Assembly: GCA_950097015.1 (NCBI GenBank)
Contig: CATNEN010000001.1
Span: forward strand, 18,356,501 to 18,420,500
Direction: 5' to 3'
DNA length: 64,000 nt
DNA from: Macrostomum hystrix
Taxonomy: Eukaryota > Platyhelminthes > Macrostomidae
In this document: positions 11,913 to 23,400 of the stretch, piece after piece
How the letters are laid out: each line of letters starts with the position of its first letter
Position numbering within the stretch: the stretch's first letter is position 1
Notes under the pieces: model-generated
Databases searched by the model: none
Told to the model about the DNA's origin: nothing
What the model saw: the letters and a program-made list of their open reading frames with translations, nothing else
Made by a program: the position numbers and the translations under genes

Positions 11913-14900
11913 ATGCTCACCAGATCTTTCCAGTCGGCACCGCAGATTTATTCGGCCAATTATGAGCTGGCGGACAATATGAGTCCGGCAGCTCCTCCTT
12001 CAGCAGGCACTCGACAGCCGAGGCGTCATGTTCTGGTGTCAACCGCTGCGCCTCATCATCATCTTCATTATCCTCACCACCGGCATTATCCGCCAGGTGT
12101 TCCGGGCAGTTATCAGCCGCCAACATTGTTTGGCACAATGGCCGCTGTTGGCTTCTTTGCCATGTCGATGGGATTCACTCTGAGCATCTGCTCCTTCATT
12201 GTCTTCAGCACATCGTGAGTGACAAGGGCTAGCAGAGTGACAGTAGCTAGCAGAGTGACAGTAGCTAGCAGAGTGACAGTAGCTAGCAGAGTGACAGTAG
12301 CTAGCAGAGTGACAGTAGCTAGCAGAGTGACAGTAGCTAGCAGAGTGACAGTAGCTAGCAGAGTGACAGTAGCTAGCAGAGTGACAGTAGCTAGCAGAGT
12401 GACAGTAGCTAGCAGAGTGACAGTAGCTAGCAGAGTGACAGTAGCTAGCAGAGTGACAGTAGCTAGCAGAGTGACAGTAGCTAGCAGAGTGACAGTAGCT
12501 AGCAGAGTGACAGTAGCTAGCAGAGTGACAGTAGCTAGCAGAGTGACAGTAGCTAGCAGAGTGACAGTAGCTAGCAGAGTGACAGTAGCTAGCAGAGTGA
12601 CAGTAGCTAGCAGAGTGACAGTAGCTAGCAGAGTGACAGTAGCTAGCAGAGTGACAGTAGCTAGCAGAGTGACAGTAGCTAGCAGAGTGACAGTAGCTAG
12701 CAGAGTGACAGTAGCTATTTATTGATATCTGGATGTGAATTTCTCGGAACAATTATATCAGGCCAATGGAACCTGGCTCGTATGGACCTGCCAATATAAA
12801 ATACACTGGAGACATTGCAGCTTGTCTCCCATCCTTTTTAGGCAAAAACTTTTAGGCAAAAGTTTCTGGCCCTTTGCGTGTGATCAAATTTTGAGCACAC
12901 TGACATTCCTTCCTCTTCTGTCCTCCCCCTCTATGCTCAAGGATGTGTCCGTCGTTTGTGTGCTCAAAGTATTCATTCTCTGGCAAACGCATCGAAACTC
13001 TCCTTAAGCCGATGTCCAAGTGTTTAAGAACTGGGGTTGGCAGAGTAAACATGTGCCATTTGTTTACCTAATATTTCAATCCAGCTTTTCTCCGTCAAAA
13101 GCAACCTGTCAAATGCATTACTAAGCTATGCAAGCTATGTGGGGTAGATGGCCTACAATGGCCTACTCAGGGATCAAATGAGAAGCTGCAGTGGCCTACT
13201 CAGGGATCAGATGAGAAGCTGCAATGGCCTACTCAGGGATCAAATGAGAAGCTGCAGTGGCCTACTCAGGAATCAGATGAGAAGCTGCAGTGGCCTACTC
13301 AGGGATCAAATGAGAAGCTGCAGTGGCCTACTCAGGGATCAAATGAGAAGCTGCAGTGGCCTACTCAGGGATCAGATGAGAAGCTGCAGTGGCCTACTCA
13401 GGGATCAGATGAGAAGCTGCAGTGGCCTACTCAGGGATCAAATGAGAAGCTGCAGTGGCCTACTCAGGGATCAGATGAGAAGCTGCAGTGGCCTACTCAG
13501 GGATCAAATGAGAAGCTGCAATGGCCTACTCAGGAATCAGATGAGAAGCTGCAGTGGCCTACTCAGGGATCAGATGAGAAGCTGCAGTGGCCTACTCAGG
13601 GATCAGATGAGAAGCTGCAGTGGCCTACTCAGGGATCAGATGAGAAGCTGCAGTGGCCTACTCAGGGATCAGATGAGAAGCTGCAGTGGCCTACTCAGGG
13701 ATCAGATGAGAAGCTGCAGTGGCCTACTCAGGGATCAGATGAGAAGCTGCAGTGGCCTACTCAGGGATCAGATGAGAAGCTGCAGTGGCCTACTCAGGGA
13801 TCAGATGAGAAGCTGCAGTGGCCTACTCAGGAATCAGATGAGAAGCTGCAGTGGCCTACTCAGGGATCAGATGAGAAGCTGCAGTGGCCTACTCAGGGAT
13901 CAGATGAGAAGCTGCAGTGGCCTACTCAGGGATCAGATGAGAAGCTGCAGTGGCCTACTCAGGGATCAGATGAGAAGCTGCAGTGGCCTACTCAGGGATC
14001 AGATGAGAAGCTGCAGTGGCCTACTCAGGAATCAGATGAGAAGCTGCAGTGGCCTACTCAGGGATCAGATGAGAAGCTGCAGTGGCCTACTCAGGGATCA
14101 AATGAGAAGCTGCAATGGCCTACTCAGGGATCAGATGAGAAGCTGCAGTGGCCTACTCAGGAATCAGATGAGAAGCTGCAGTGGCCTACTCAGGGATCAG
14201 ATGAGAAGCTGCTCATCTAGAATGATGAGGCCATGACTGAATCTGGCTGTGACATGAACTCCCAACGCACTCAAATCCTCAACTGTACAATTCGAAAAGT
14301 TTTCTTCATCGTCTTCTTCTCGCGAACAAAATGAATTTCTAACTTTCTGGCCCCTTCCTGTCTGCCCGCTCTGACTGTCCGGCTCCCTTTATGATGATTA
14401 AATTCTTGCCGGCTCCGCTTCTTAAGCCTCTAAAGCAATCATCTTGTTGGACCGAGTCCCAGACTACCAACAACTCGGTCCAGGTCAGGGCGGGGCACCC
14501 AGGACAGGCCAAATCCACTCTAGATTGCATGCCAGACTGGGGGGAGAGAGTCGGGAGACAATCTCATCTGAAAGATCCCTAGAACTAGATTGGGATTAGT
14601 CCGCTAGTCCTGTTCTATCCGGATAGAGTTATTCGATGCTTTTTTATAGAACTGACTAAAGACAATAATAAAACTTTCCTTTCGGGAAGTTAAAAAATTG
14701 AAGATTTTCAACCAAGCACTTCTCCAGTCCCGATTTTTTTATTTCCTCTCTTCCTTCCTTTCTCCCTTTCTCTCTCTCCCCTCTCTCCTCCCACTCTCGC
14801 CATCCCCTCTCTCTCCCCTTCCTCTTTCTCTCCCCTTCCGCTCTCTCTCCCCTTCCGCTCTCTCTCCCCATCCCCTCTCTCTCCCCTTCCGCTCTCTCTC

Positions 14901-17900
14901 CCCTTCCTCTCTTCACCTGTCTCCCTAAGATTTTCAGGATTGATGAAAATCCACGCTTGAATGCGCGCAGCCAGGAGTTTACTTGCTGGAAATTGGGAAT
15001 CAAAATGAGATAAGTGAGCAAAGCAATTCAACCGAGCAGAGAGCTATGCTCCCTGGCCGAGCAGTTCATTAGCAGTTATGTCATGCGATAAGAAAATGAA
15101 TTACTGAGCCAATCTTCTTAGGCTAGCCTGTTAGAGAAAGCACTCACTGCCGTATGGGGGACACGGGATTGAGAATAATTGGCTTAGATAGCAGACAAGC
15201 AGATAACAAGTCTCGTTACCGAGAAGGTCACGCTGAGAACTTTTTGAAATCACTTATTTCTAGGAAATAATTTGTTACATCCTACAAAATAATTAAATCG
15301 CTCGTAAAATAAGACAGAACCAGTAAATAACGTATGGGATTATACCATATAAAATGTGTATTTCATTCCATATAAAATACCTTATTCTAACCGATATGTA
15401 TCGAAACTATAAAAAACTTTGCCATGCATCTTGATTCTCACCCGATATGTATAGAAAACTTTTGCATAACATGTTTCTGCCCAATAAAAAACAAAGCAAA
15501 GGACGTTCTATCTTGTGAATAACAAAACTTCTGTGCTCACACGTTTCACTCAACTGACAGTCTATCCGCTGAGACCGATCCGATATGTATCGAAAAGCCT
15601 ATCCGAAAAAAAGAAGAAAAACCTTTTCAATATTTATAAAATCTATCCTATATGAATCGAAAACCTATCCAATATGTATTAAAATATCTATCTGACTCGA
15701 ATCGAAAGTCTATCCGATATGTATGGAAAAATATATCCGACTGAATCGAAAGTCTATCCGATATGTACCGACACAGTTACAGCAAGTTTAATTGTTTGAT
15801 CGCGCAAAGCAATTTTGAATTATACTCTTAGAAAATGATACACATTGAATTGTTAAGTGCCAATCTGTTAGTGCCAATTATAGATCTACAATAGCGCAAT
15901 GACCCCTCACCTCTTTCCACTGCCCACAGACGGTTCTGGGCCAGCGCCCTCGGTAGAGCCGGTCTCGTTCTGCTCGGCCTCGGCTCCCTGCTGCTCACAG
16001 CCTCCGTGCTGCATCACTGCTGCAAGCCCGACACCCGGAAACTGGTTCGTGCGGGACAATCACGGCCTCTCCCCCACCCGGTCTCACCTCTCACACTTGC
16101 TCTCACAATCTCACATCCTGTCTCATACTGTCTCACCCTGTCTCATCCTGTGTCATACTGTCTCACCCTGTCTCATCCTGTGTCATACTGTCTCACCCTG
16201 TCTCATCCTGTGTCATACTGTCTCACCCTGTCTCATTCTGTGTCATACTGTCTCACCCTGTCTCATCCTGTGTCATACTGTCTCACCCTGTCTCATCCTG
16301 TGTCATACTGTCTAATACTGTCTCACCCTGTCTCACCCTATCTCACCCTGTCTCACCCTGTCTCATCCTGTCTCACCCTGTCTCACCCTGTCTCACACTG
16401 TCTCATCCTGTCTCACACTGTCTCATACTGTCTCACCCTGTCTCATCCTGTCTCACCCGGTCTCACCCTGTCTCACACTGTCTCATCCTGTCTCACCCTG
16501 TCTCACCCTGTCTCACCTTGTCTCATCCTGTGTCATACTGTCTCACCCTGTCTCACCCTGTCTCATACTGTCTCACCCTGTCTCATCCTGTCTCACCCTG
16601 TCTCACCCTGTCTCACACTGTCTCATCCTGTCTCACACTGTCTCACCCTGTCTCACCCTGTCTCATACTGTCTCACCCTGTCTCACCCTGTCTCACCCTG
16701 TCTCATTCTGTCTCACCCTGTCTCACCCTGTCTCATACTGTCTCACCCTGTCTCATCCTGTCTCACCCTGTCTCATACTGTCTCACCCTGTCTCATTCTG
16801 TGTCACCCTTTCTCACCCTGTCTCACCCTGTCTCACACTGTCTCACCCTGTCTCATCCTGTCTCACCCTGTCTCACCCTGTCTCATACTGTCTCACCCTG
16901 TCTCATTCTGTCTCACCCTTTCTCACCCTGTCTCACCCTGTCTCACACTGTCTCACCCTGTCTCATCCTGTCTCACCCTGTCTCACCCTGTCTCACCCTG
17001 TCTCATTCTGTCTCACCCTGTCTCACCCTGTCTCATACTGTCTCACCCTGTCTCATCCTGTCTCACCCTGTCTCATACTGTCTCACCCTGTCTCATTCTG
17101 TCTCACCCTTTCTCATCCTGTCTCACCCTGTCTCACCCTGTCTCACACTGTCTCATACTGTCTCACCCTGTCTCACCCTGTCTCATCCTGTCTCACCCTG
17201 TCTCATCCTGTCTCACCCTGTCTCACCCTGTCTCACCCTGTCTCACCCTGTCTCACCCTGTCTCACCCTGTCTCACCCTGTCTCATACTGTCTCACCCTG
17301 TCTCATCCTGTCTCACCCTGTCTCATACTGTCTCACCCTGTCTCATTCTGTCTCACCCTTTCTCACCCTGTCTCACCCTGTCTCACACTGTCTCACCCTG
17401 TCTCATCCTGTCTCACCCTGTCTCACCCTGTCTCACACTGTCTCATACTGTCTCACCCTGTCTCACCCTGTCTCACCCTGTCTCACCCTGTCTCATCCTG
17501 TCTCACCCTGTCTCACCCTGTCTCACCCTGTCTCACCCTGTCTCACCCTGTCTCACCCTGTCTCACCCTGTCTCACCCTGTCTCACCCTGTCTCACCCTG
17601 TCTCACACTGTCTCACCCTGTCTCACCCTGTATCACCCTGTCTCACCCTGTCTCATCCGTCGCATCCTGTCTCACACTGTCTCACCCTGTCTCATCCTGT
17701 CTCACCCTGTCTCACCCTGTCTCACACTGTCTCATACTGTCTCACCCTGTCTCACCCTGTCTCACCCTGTCTCACCCTGTCTCATCATGTCTCACCCTGT
17801 CTCACCCTGTCTCACCCTGTCTCACCCTGTCTCACCCTGTCTCACCCTTTCTCACCCTATCTCACCCTGTCTCACCCTGTCTCACCCTGTCTCACACTGT

Positions 17901-19191
17901 CTCACCCTGTCTCACCCTGTATCACCCTGTCTCACCCTGTCTCATCCGTCGCATCCTGTCTCACACTGTCTCACCCTGTCTCACCCTGTCTCAAACTGTC
18001 TCATCCTGTCTTACTCTCTCCCCAACTTCCAACATAAGCAGTAGTTCATAAGTTTGTCCCACAGTACAAGCAAACCCTGCAATGGGTAGGGATATAATCA
18101 GACTGTCTATCCATCGTGGGGCTAACAGTCTAGATGAATTTTCTTCCCAAACATGTCCCCCCTGATGCTTAGAAATCGATTTTAATGCATGCCAGCTTCG
18201 CAGCGACTGCAGAAACTGCCCAAATTATTGACTGCACAACAGCTGGAAAAAACACTTCAACTGCGAGCTGACTGCAGAAATCCCAGTTGACGCAAACGTA
18301 AATGCAAAAATTGCTGTTTGCAAATATTGTCGAAAATAAAACTTTAAGAAAATAGTCCATATTATCGATTTTTTAGACAAAATTCCTTATCAATATAACT
18401 TTCCCCTTCCGATCTAGATTACGTCTATAGCCAAAAATTGCATTCTATCGCCCCTTCTCTGTGATTCTATTCTATTTCATGTCTTGAAATCCCACAACTC
18501 TATCCCATATCTATTTCTATCCAATTCTATTTGCTATCTCTCAATTCTATTCCATATCTCATTCCAATTCTATTCCATATCTCTATCCAATTCTATTCCA
18601 TATCTCTATCCAATTCTATTCCATATCTCTATCCAATTCTATTCCATATCTCTATCCAATTCTATTCCATATCTCTATCCAATTCTATTCCATATCTCTA
18701 TCCAATTCTATCCCCCATCCCCTGCCTCTCCGATTAAATGCCCTGTCATGTCAAGTCACATCAGCGTCATTTCATGCAGCTCTTTTTTCCAGACAAAATT
18801 CGAACACTTCAACGCAGAAGAAAATAATTTTCTATCGCTTGCTTGTCGCGCCATTCTTTTGCGAGTAATTAACCCTCATAATTAATTGCGTGAAATTTTT
18901 CCGCAGCTCTTGAGGCGTTTCGATCGCGTCAGGACCTCCTGCGCCCTCTGCTGCCGGAGGGCCCGACGAGTCTGCTGCCCAGTTGGCGCATCCGGGGGCT
19001 CACTCTCGCTCCGTCGCCGGCACCTGGGTCACCTGGATTGCGACAGCCAGGAACACCTGAGCATGCAGGATGACAGTCCTGTCAGGCATCCCCACGTCAA
19101 TGATGACGTCAATTCAGAAGCCGATCGAGCTGCGGAACAGAGCCACGGATTATTGAAGGCTGCTGAACATTGTGACTGTGCGGAGGTGTGA
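11913..19191 (+). CDS. Unrecognised two-pass transmembrane protein, 3 exons
   Basis: Exons 11913-12214, 15930-16080 and 18907-19191 join to 738 nt, 246 codons including the stop. Intron phases agree: exon 1 ends with two bases of a Ser codon completed by the first base of exon 2, and the second junction is phase 0. The start is the first in-frame ATG (MLTRSFQSAPQIYS). Exon 1 has a Pro/His-rich segment and then a hydrophobic stretch (GTMAAVGFFAMSMGFTLSIC). Exon 2 has a second one (AGLVLLGLGSLLLTASVL) followed by HHCC and basic residues. Exon 3 encodes a basic Cys-rich stretch, then an acidic, His-containing tail ending in HCDCAEV. Donor 1 is GTGAGT. Donor 2 is uncertain: GTCTCA at 16081 or GTTCGT at 16045, both phase 0. 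Intron 1 lies largely in the palindrome arm; intron 2 is filled by a 10-bp array. I do not recognise the family. A plausible reading is a small membrane protein with two helices and cytosolic tails. Exon 1 is duplicated inverted at 5364-5665. Confidence 0.6.
12217..12718. repeat. 18-bp minisatellite starting at the exon 1 splice donor
   Basis: About 28 copies of GAGTGACAGTAGCTAGCA. The first copy (12217-12234, GAGTGACAAGGGCTAGCA) matches the unit at 15 of 18 positions and starts directly after the donor GT at 12215-12216. In later copies the two bases before GAGTGAC are CA rather than GT, so the donor is not reiterated. Confidence 0.95.
13148..14215. repeat. 33-bp minisatellite (right arm)
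   Basis: About 32 copies of the unit containing GATGAGAAGCTGCAGTGGCC, with GGGATCAGATG/GGGATCAAATG/GGAATCAGATG variants. It lies in intron 1 of the transmembrane-protein gene. The open frame over it is a by-product of the 33-base period. Confidence 0.95.
14216..14740. other. Unique right-arm segment in intron 1, no exon seen
   Basis: Reverse complement of 3076-3629. No splice-bounded coding segment was found. Confidence 0.55.
14741..14915. repeat. 17-bp GA/CT minisatellite (right arm, short)
   Basis: About ten copies of the reverse complement of the left-arm unit, marking the outer end of the homology between arms. Confidence 0.9.
14916..15929. other. Remainder of intron 1, with a degenerate CCGATATGTATCGAAA motif
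   Basis: Unique AT-rich intron sequence. From about 15390 to 15770 the motif CCGATATGTATCGAAA and decayed forms recur at least seven times at irregular 20-150 base spacing (15391, 15442, 15580, 15643, 15668, 15711, 15755), usually preceded by CTAT. No exon was recognised before the acceptor at 15927-15929. Confidence 0.6.
16081..18030. repeat. 10-bp minisatellite, about 190 copies
   Basis: Tandem TGTCTCACCC with TCATCC, TCACACTG, TCATACTG and TCATTCTG variants, filling most of intron 2 of the transmembrane-protein gene. Longer internal duplications exist: a CATCCGTCGCATCC mark recurs at 17654 and 17943 (offset 289), and a TCATTCTG...ACCCTT mark recurs at about 16791, 16901, 17091 and 17341. 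The unit contains GTCTCAC, the same string as the putative donor of exon 2. The array is open in frame with exon 2 to 18051. Confidence 0.95.
18490..18715. repeat. 23-bp minisatellite in intron 2
   Basis: About nine copies of a 23-base unit containing CCAATTCTATTCCATATCTC. It lies about 190 bases upstream of the acceptor of exon 3. Confidence 0.92.
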
Positions 19192-20425
19192 CTATTTAAA
19201 TTTGACTTTTTTGTCAATTATGTTTCATACCTGTTTTATATTGTAATGATACATCGAGCATGTCACCTACATGTCACCTCATATGTATTATAAAAAAGAG
19301 AGGGATATGTTATGACTGTGCGATTTCATATACTAAAATAAACATAGCTTTAGATAGCATATTTCTAATTAGTTAGGTTTCTTACTGTTCTAAACAGAAC
19401 GTAAACCGTATCCGTTATTCGTGATGCATTTTGATCTTATGCACAAATGTGCGTGTACAAAGCAAAATTTTGCCTATTATCGGTGATTTTGAAACGCATC
19501 CGTTGACTAATTTCGTTCTCTACATAATGTGTTGAATTTTGTGTCGAAATATGTCTACATAGTATCTCTTTTAAGTATTCAATGCCATCCATTTATACCT
19601 AACTCGCGAGCATTGGTTTTGACTCTAACCTTTATAATTGCTAATTTATTGACATGCTTTGAAATGGAATATATAATTTTTTTTAAATTAAATATAAACA
19701 AACATTTATATGTTACGTGGTTTAATGTTCGCACAACATTCTTAATCACGGAAATGATTCGAGAATGCGAGCTTTAGTTTGATCGCAATAGATTTTAAAA
19801 CAACGAGTTACATCGTTGCTTAAAACATCAACTACAGTTTAGTTGTTTTGGAGTTTAACTTGCTCCGGACCGATGTTTTTTTAAACTACGGAGTTAAGCA
19901 ACGTGTTCAGAGCAGCGATGACAATAATAGTGAGCTCAAAGGCTTGCAGAAGTTTATAAATTTTTCCTAAATTAGTACGTTTTTGTGTGTATAATGACGT
20001 TTGAAGAAGTAACTTTTGTTTATTTACTAACTTAAAAATAGGGCCCGACTTTGAACTTTACTTTTTCCGCGAAAATAGTTTGATTTAAATATCGTTTTAT
20101 CAATGCTTACTGTACTCATTAGTTATACAGATTTTTCCAATAAAACTTTGCATTAGCTTTCAATTTCAAGTTAAACTACTCTAACTACTCGGGTAGCTAA
20201 AAATACAAACGTAAGGGCTTGGAAAAGAGAAATTACTCGCTTGATTTGAATCAGTCAGGGATGAAATAAACATTCTGAAAGGGTCTAACCTAGTCGTAGC
20301 TACTTGATTTTTTAATTTTAGAAGGTAATTTCTAGAAGGTAGAAAGAACATTTCTTTGCATCCCGATTTTCGGGCCGCAATACACAACGGATTGCTGATA
20401 TAGACTAATTAGCTGCTAATTTAAC
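19192..20425. other. Intergenic region between two plus-strand genes
   Basis: A canonical AATAAA at 19337-19342, about 150 bases past the stop of the transmembrane-protein gene, is a likely polyadenylation signal. The rest is AT-rich with no coding segment recognised. It should hold the palmitoyltransferase promoter, but I cannot point to a specific element. Confidence 0.5.
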
Positions 20426-23400
20426 ATGAGTGGCTTTCTGCAAAGAGCATATTGTTTTGTAAAGTCTCTTCCTCTTATATTTATTCTTTTACTTATTGGA
20501 TGGTCATACTATGCTTATGTTGTTGCCCTTTGCATATGTAAGTTTAGAATCGATTTTATGTAATGCATATAATTGAATTGGGTCTTTCTATATATATTCT
20601 CTCAATAATCCAATATTCAAATACTACAATTTTAGATTCTGTGCCATCAGAAAATGATGGTGAGAAGGGTAAGCATTTTTGTTTATTACTTGACCTGCTA
20701 TAGAAAGAAAAACAAAATAGAAAAATATAAAAGTCATAAAGAAAATTGAATTCTGAACTAGCTAGTGTTCTGACCAAAAAATAATAGCACCAAGTGCAAA
20801 GATATTTTTTTCTTTTACTACTGTTTTTGAATAGTAATTTTTTAATGATATTGCCATAGTTCTGATCATGTAGTTTATGCCGGAAATTTCTGGTGTACAT
20901 TTGTGCAGTTGGTATATCAGTGTGCACTTGGCATGCACAAGCTTCCACTTGGCATACTAGGTGTGCAAAAAGGTGCTTTGCATTTATGTTCCCGTCATGT
21001 CCACATCCATGTGCAGTAGCACATGGGAGAATGTCAGAGTGGCAAAAATATATGGACAATAAATTGAAATAAAAAAACTTGTTGGCTAAAGTCTAACTAA
21101 GCCGCTCTAAGTGCTAAAGCTAAAATTTCCCATTTTCATCTAAAAGTGATTCAAAACTTTCAAAAATTGTGCAGCTTCAAACAAAATCCAAACAAACATT
21201 CAAGCAAAGTTCAGCAATTTAAAAAAAATACATTTCTTCACGAGCTTCTAAGAGCCCAATTGTCTCAAAACAATATTGTACAGTATAATATAATTCGTTT
21301 CAATATAAAATATAGTGCCTTAAATGAGAGCAAAATTTGAACTAAAAAATGTGTGCTTTTGGTCTCGCCTTGCTAATCAAGAAGAATATTTAAACTCATA
21401 TTTAGAACCCAACTATTACACGAATACTCTGGTTAACTTTTGTTTAAATGCCATGCAATTTACATTGACCAATGGGACAGACTACCATACGAATAGCCAC
21501 TATCTAAAAATTTATAGTATAAAATTCTTAACATACATCGGCGTGCAAAAGAACTTTTTGGCATGTGTCAGTGTGGAAATGAAAATTTTCCCTTCTTCAT
21601 TCTGGCATGCACCCAGCATGATCTGGACTATGGTGATATTGTTACAGGCCTATATTAATAAGTCATCCTATCCTATCCCATCATTTGCATTCCAGTGGTC
21701 CTAATAATATTCTACCACATATTTTTTGGTTTGTTTGTGTGGTCTTATATTCAGACCATAATTTCAAGGCCAATTCAGCCACCTGATGAGGTGAGTCTAA
21801 TAGATTAATTTATAGCTAAATATATAATTGATTGTTTCAAATAATTTTCGCAGTTATAGTTCATGTGTCTACTATTTGTATTTTAATATCTATCACTTTT
21901 TTAAGTATTTGACATCAGTTTAGAAAAGGAAAATGTGATGTTAACTAGCCTTCATGGCTTGGCTTAGCTTAGGTTTCATTAGTGTGGAAGATTTTAAAGA
22001 ATTTAAATTTAGCTAAACTGCTGTTTGAAGTTATAAAGAAAAAACTGTTTTCTGTTTTGATATAAATGAAAAAGATACACAGAAAGTATACATTAACTGC
22101 GTACTTGTAGTTTTAATTTTAGCTTCTAAAATGAATGTTCCTTTGGCTTAATGGGCATTTGTTTTACTACAATGAAAACTGTCATATGATCATAGTCACA
22201 TTGCTTAGCAACTTAGAATCATATTAAAAAAGCATATTATAATTTTGCATTAATAGTCAAACTATAATTATCATTTTGTAGTTCCGACTATCGCAGGCTG
22301 ACTGGTTGGAGCTTCAGTCCACACAATCAGATTTAAGCAGACATCGAGACAAACTATTACGCATCATCACTGACAGACATCTTCCAGTGTTCACTAGGGG
22401 AGTCGAGAACACCATTCGGGAGTGCAATGTTTGTCGCTTGTTGAAACCGGACCGAGCTCATCACTGTGCCACCTGTGGAGTGTGAGTTGCTCAGTTATCA
22501 CTTCTTATATCAAAGTTTTTCTTTATTTCGTTTTTCCCCATTCCCACTTTGCACCCACAGCTGCGTACTTAAGATGGACCATCACTGTCCTTGGGTGAAC
22601 AATTGTGTCGGACTGCACAACTACAAACACTTCGTTCTGTTCCTACTCTACGGCTCATTGTACTGTTTCTATGTCGGCGGATCTTCCACAAAGTACTTTG
22701 TCTCCTTCTGGACTGTGAGTCTGTTAAAACAATAAGAAAAGTAATGAATTTATTTGTTTATTAATGAGCTGATCGGGTCAGTGGCAGAGTGGTCTAACGC
22801 GTTTGCCTCTCGTACCAAGGTCCCTGAGCTCGATTCCGCGGCGAGGCCACATTAAATTGAGCAATTTAATCGTGCAATTTATGCCCTTGAGGGCCAACCT
22901 CCAAGGCACAGTGGGAAGTGTTCACTGCCTGACGATGAGAAACTCAGGAGATGTGCCCAGATGTGTCAGAAAAATTTGTGCAGAATTGCCTCCGCGCTAG
23001 CTGCGGGTCTAGTGTCAGCAAATGATGTGCCATTGCCCGCAGCCCTCCTGCAATTATTATTAATTATTATTTATGTTGAATAAACAACATCTGATTTTGA
23101 TCAGGAGGGCGTATCGGATGTTCAGGTCTTTCGCTTCCACGTGCTGTTTCTGTTCTTCGCCGCTTGGATGTTCTCAGTGTCCCTGCTTAGCCTTGGCGGC
23201 TATCATCTGCACCTGACCCTTAGCAACCGCACCACTCTGGAGAGCTTCCGGGCGCCCCTCCTGGCTGGCACCAGTGTACCGGACAAGCGGGCCTTCAATG
23301 TTGGGCCGGTGGCAAACTTTTGTCAAGTATTTGGCAACAGGTTCTATCTGTGGCCGTTGCCCTTGAAGACTTGGTGAGTGACGACATGGGAGTTGTTGAG

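Larger units (their letters stand above)
9447..14915 (-). repeat. Right arm of the large imperfect palindrome
   Basis: Reverse complement of 2239-8745. From centre outward it has the 35-bp array, a unique block, the 20-bp array, functional exon 1 (11913-12214, plus), the 18-bp array, a unique block, the 33-bp array, a unique block and a short 17-bp array. Beyond 14915 the sequence is unique and has no partner on the left, where the 97-bp satellite lies instead. This arm is inside a gene: its outer half is intron 1 of the transmembrane-protein gene. Confidence 0.95.

Noticed and set aside
13148-14215. CRISPR-like regularity of the 33-bp and 35-bp arrays
   Set aside because: There are no unique spacers between repeats; units are contiguous direct repeats in a eukaryotic locus, and no cas genes are present.
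2239-14915. Palindrome as a pure sequencing fold-back artefact
   Set aside because: Not excluded, but arms differ by substitutions and by large copy-number differences in several arrays, and the outer flanks differ. I keep it as probably real and name spanning reads as the test.
22775-22850. tRNA gene
   Set aside because: Boxes A and B are present but the acceptor stem does not pair, and the segment is the head of a SINE with body and tail repeated elsewhere in the window.
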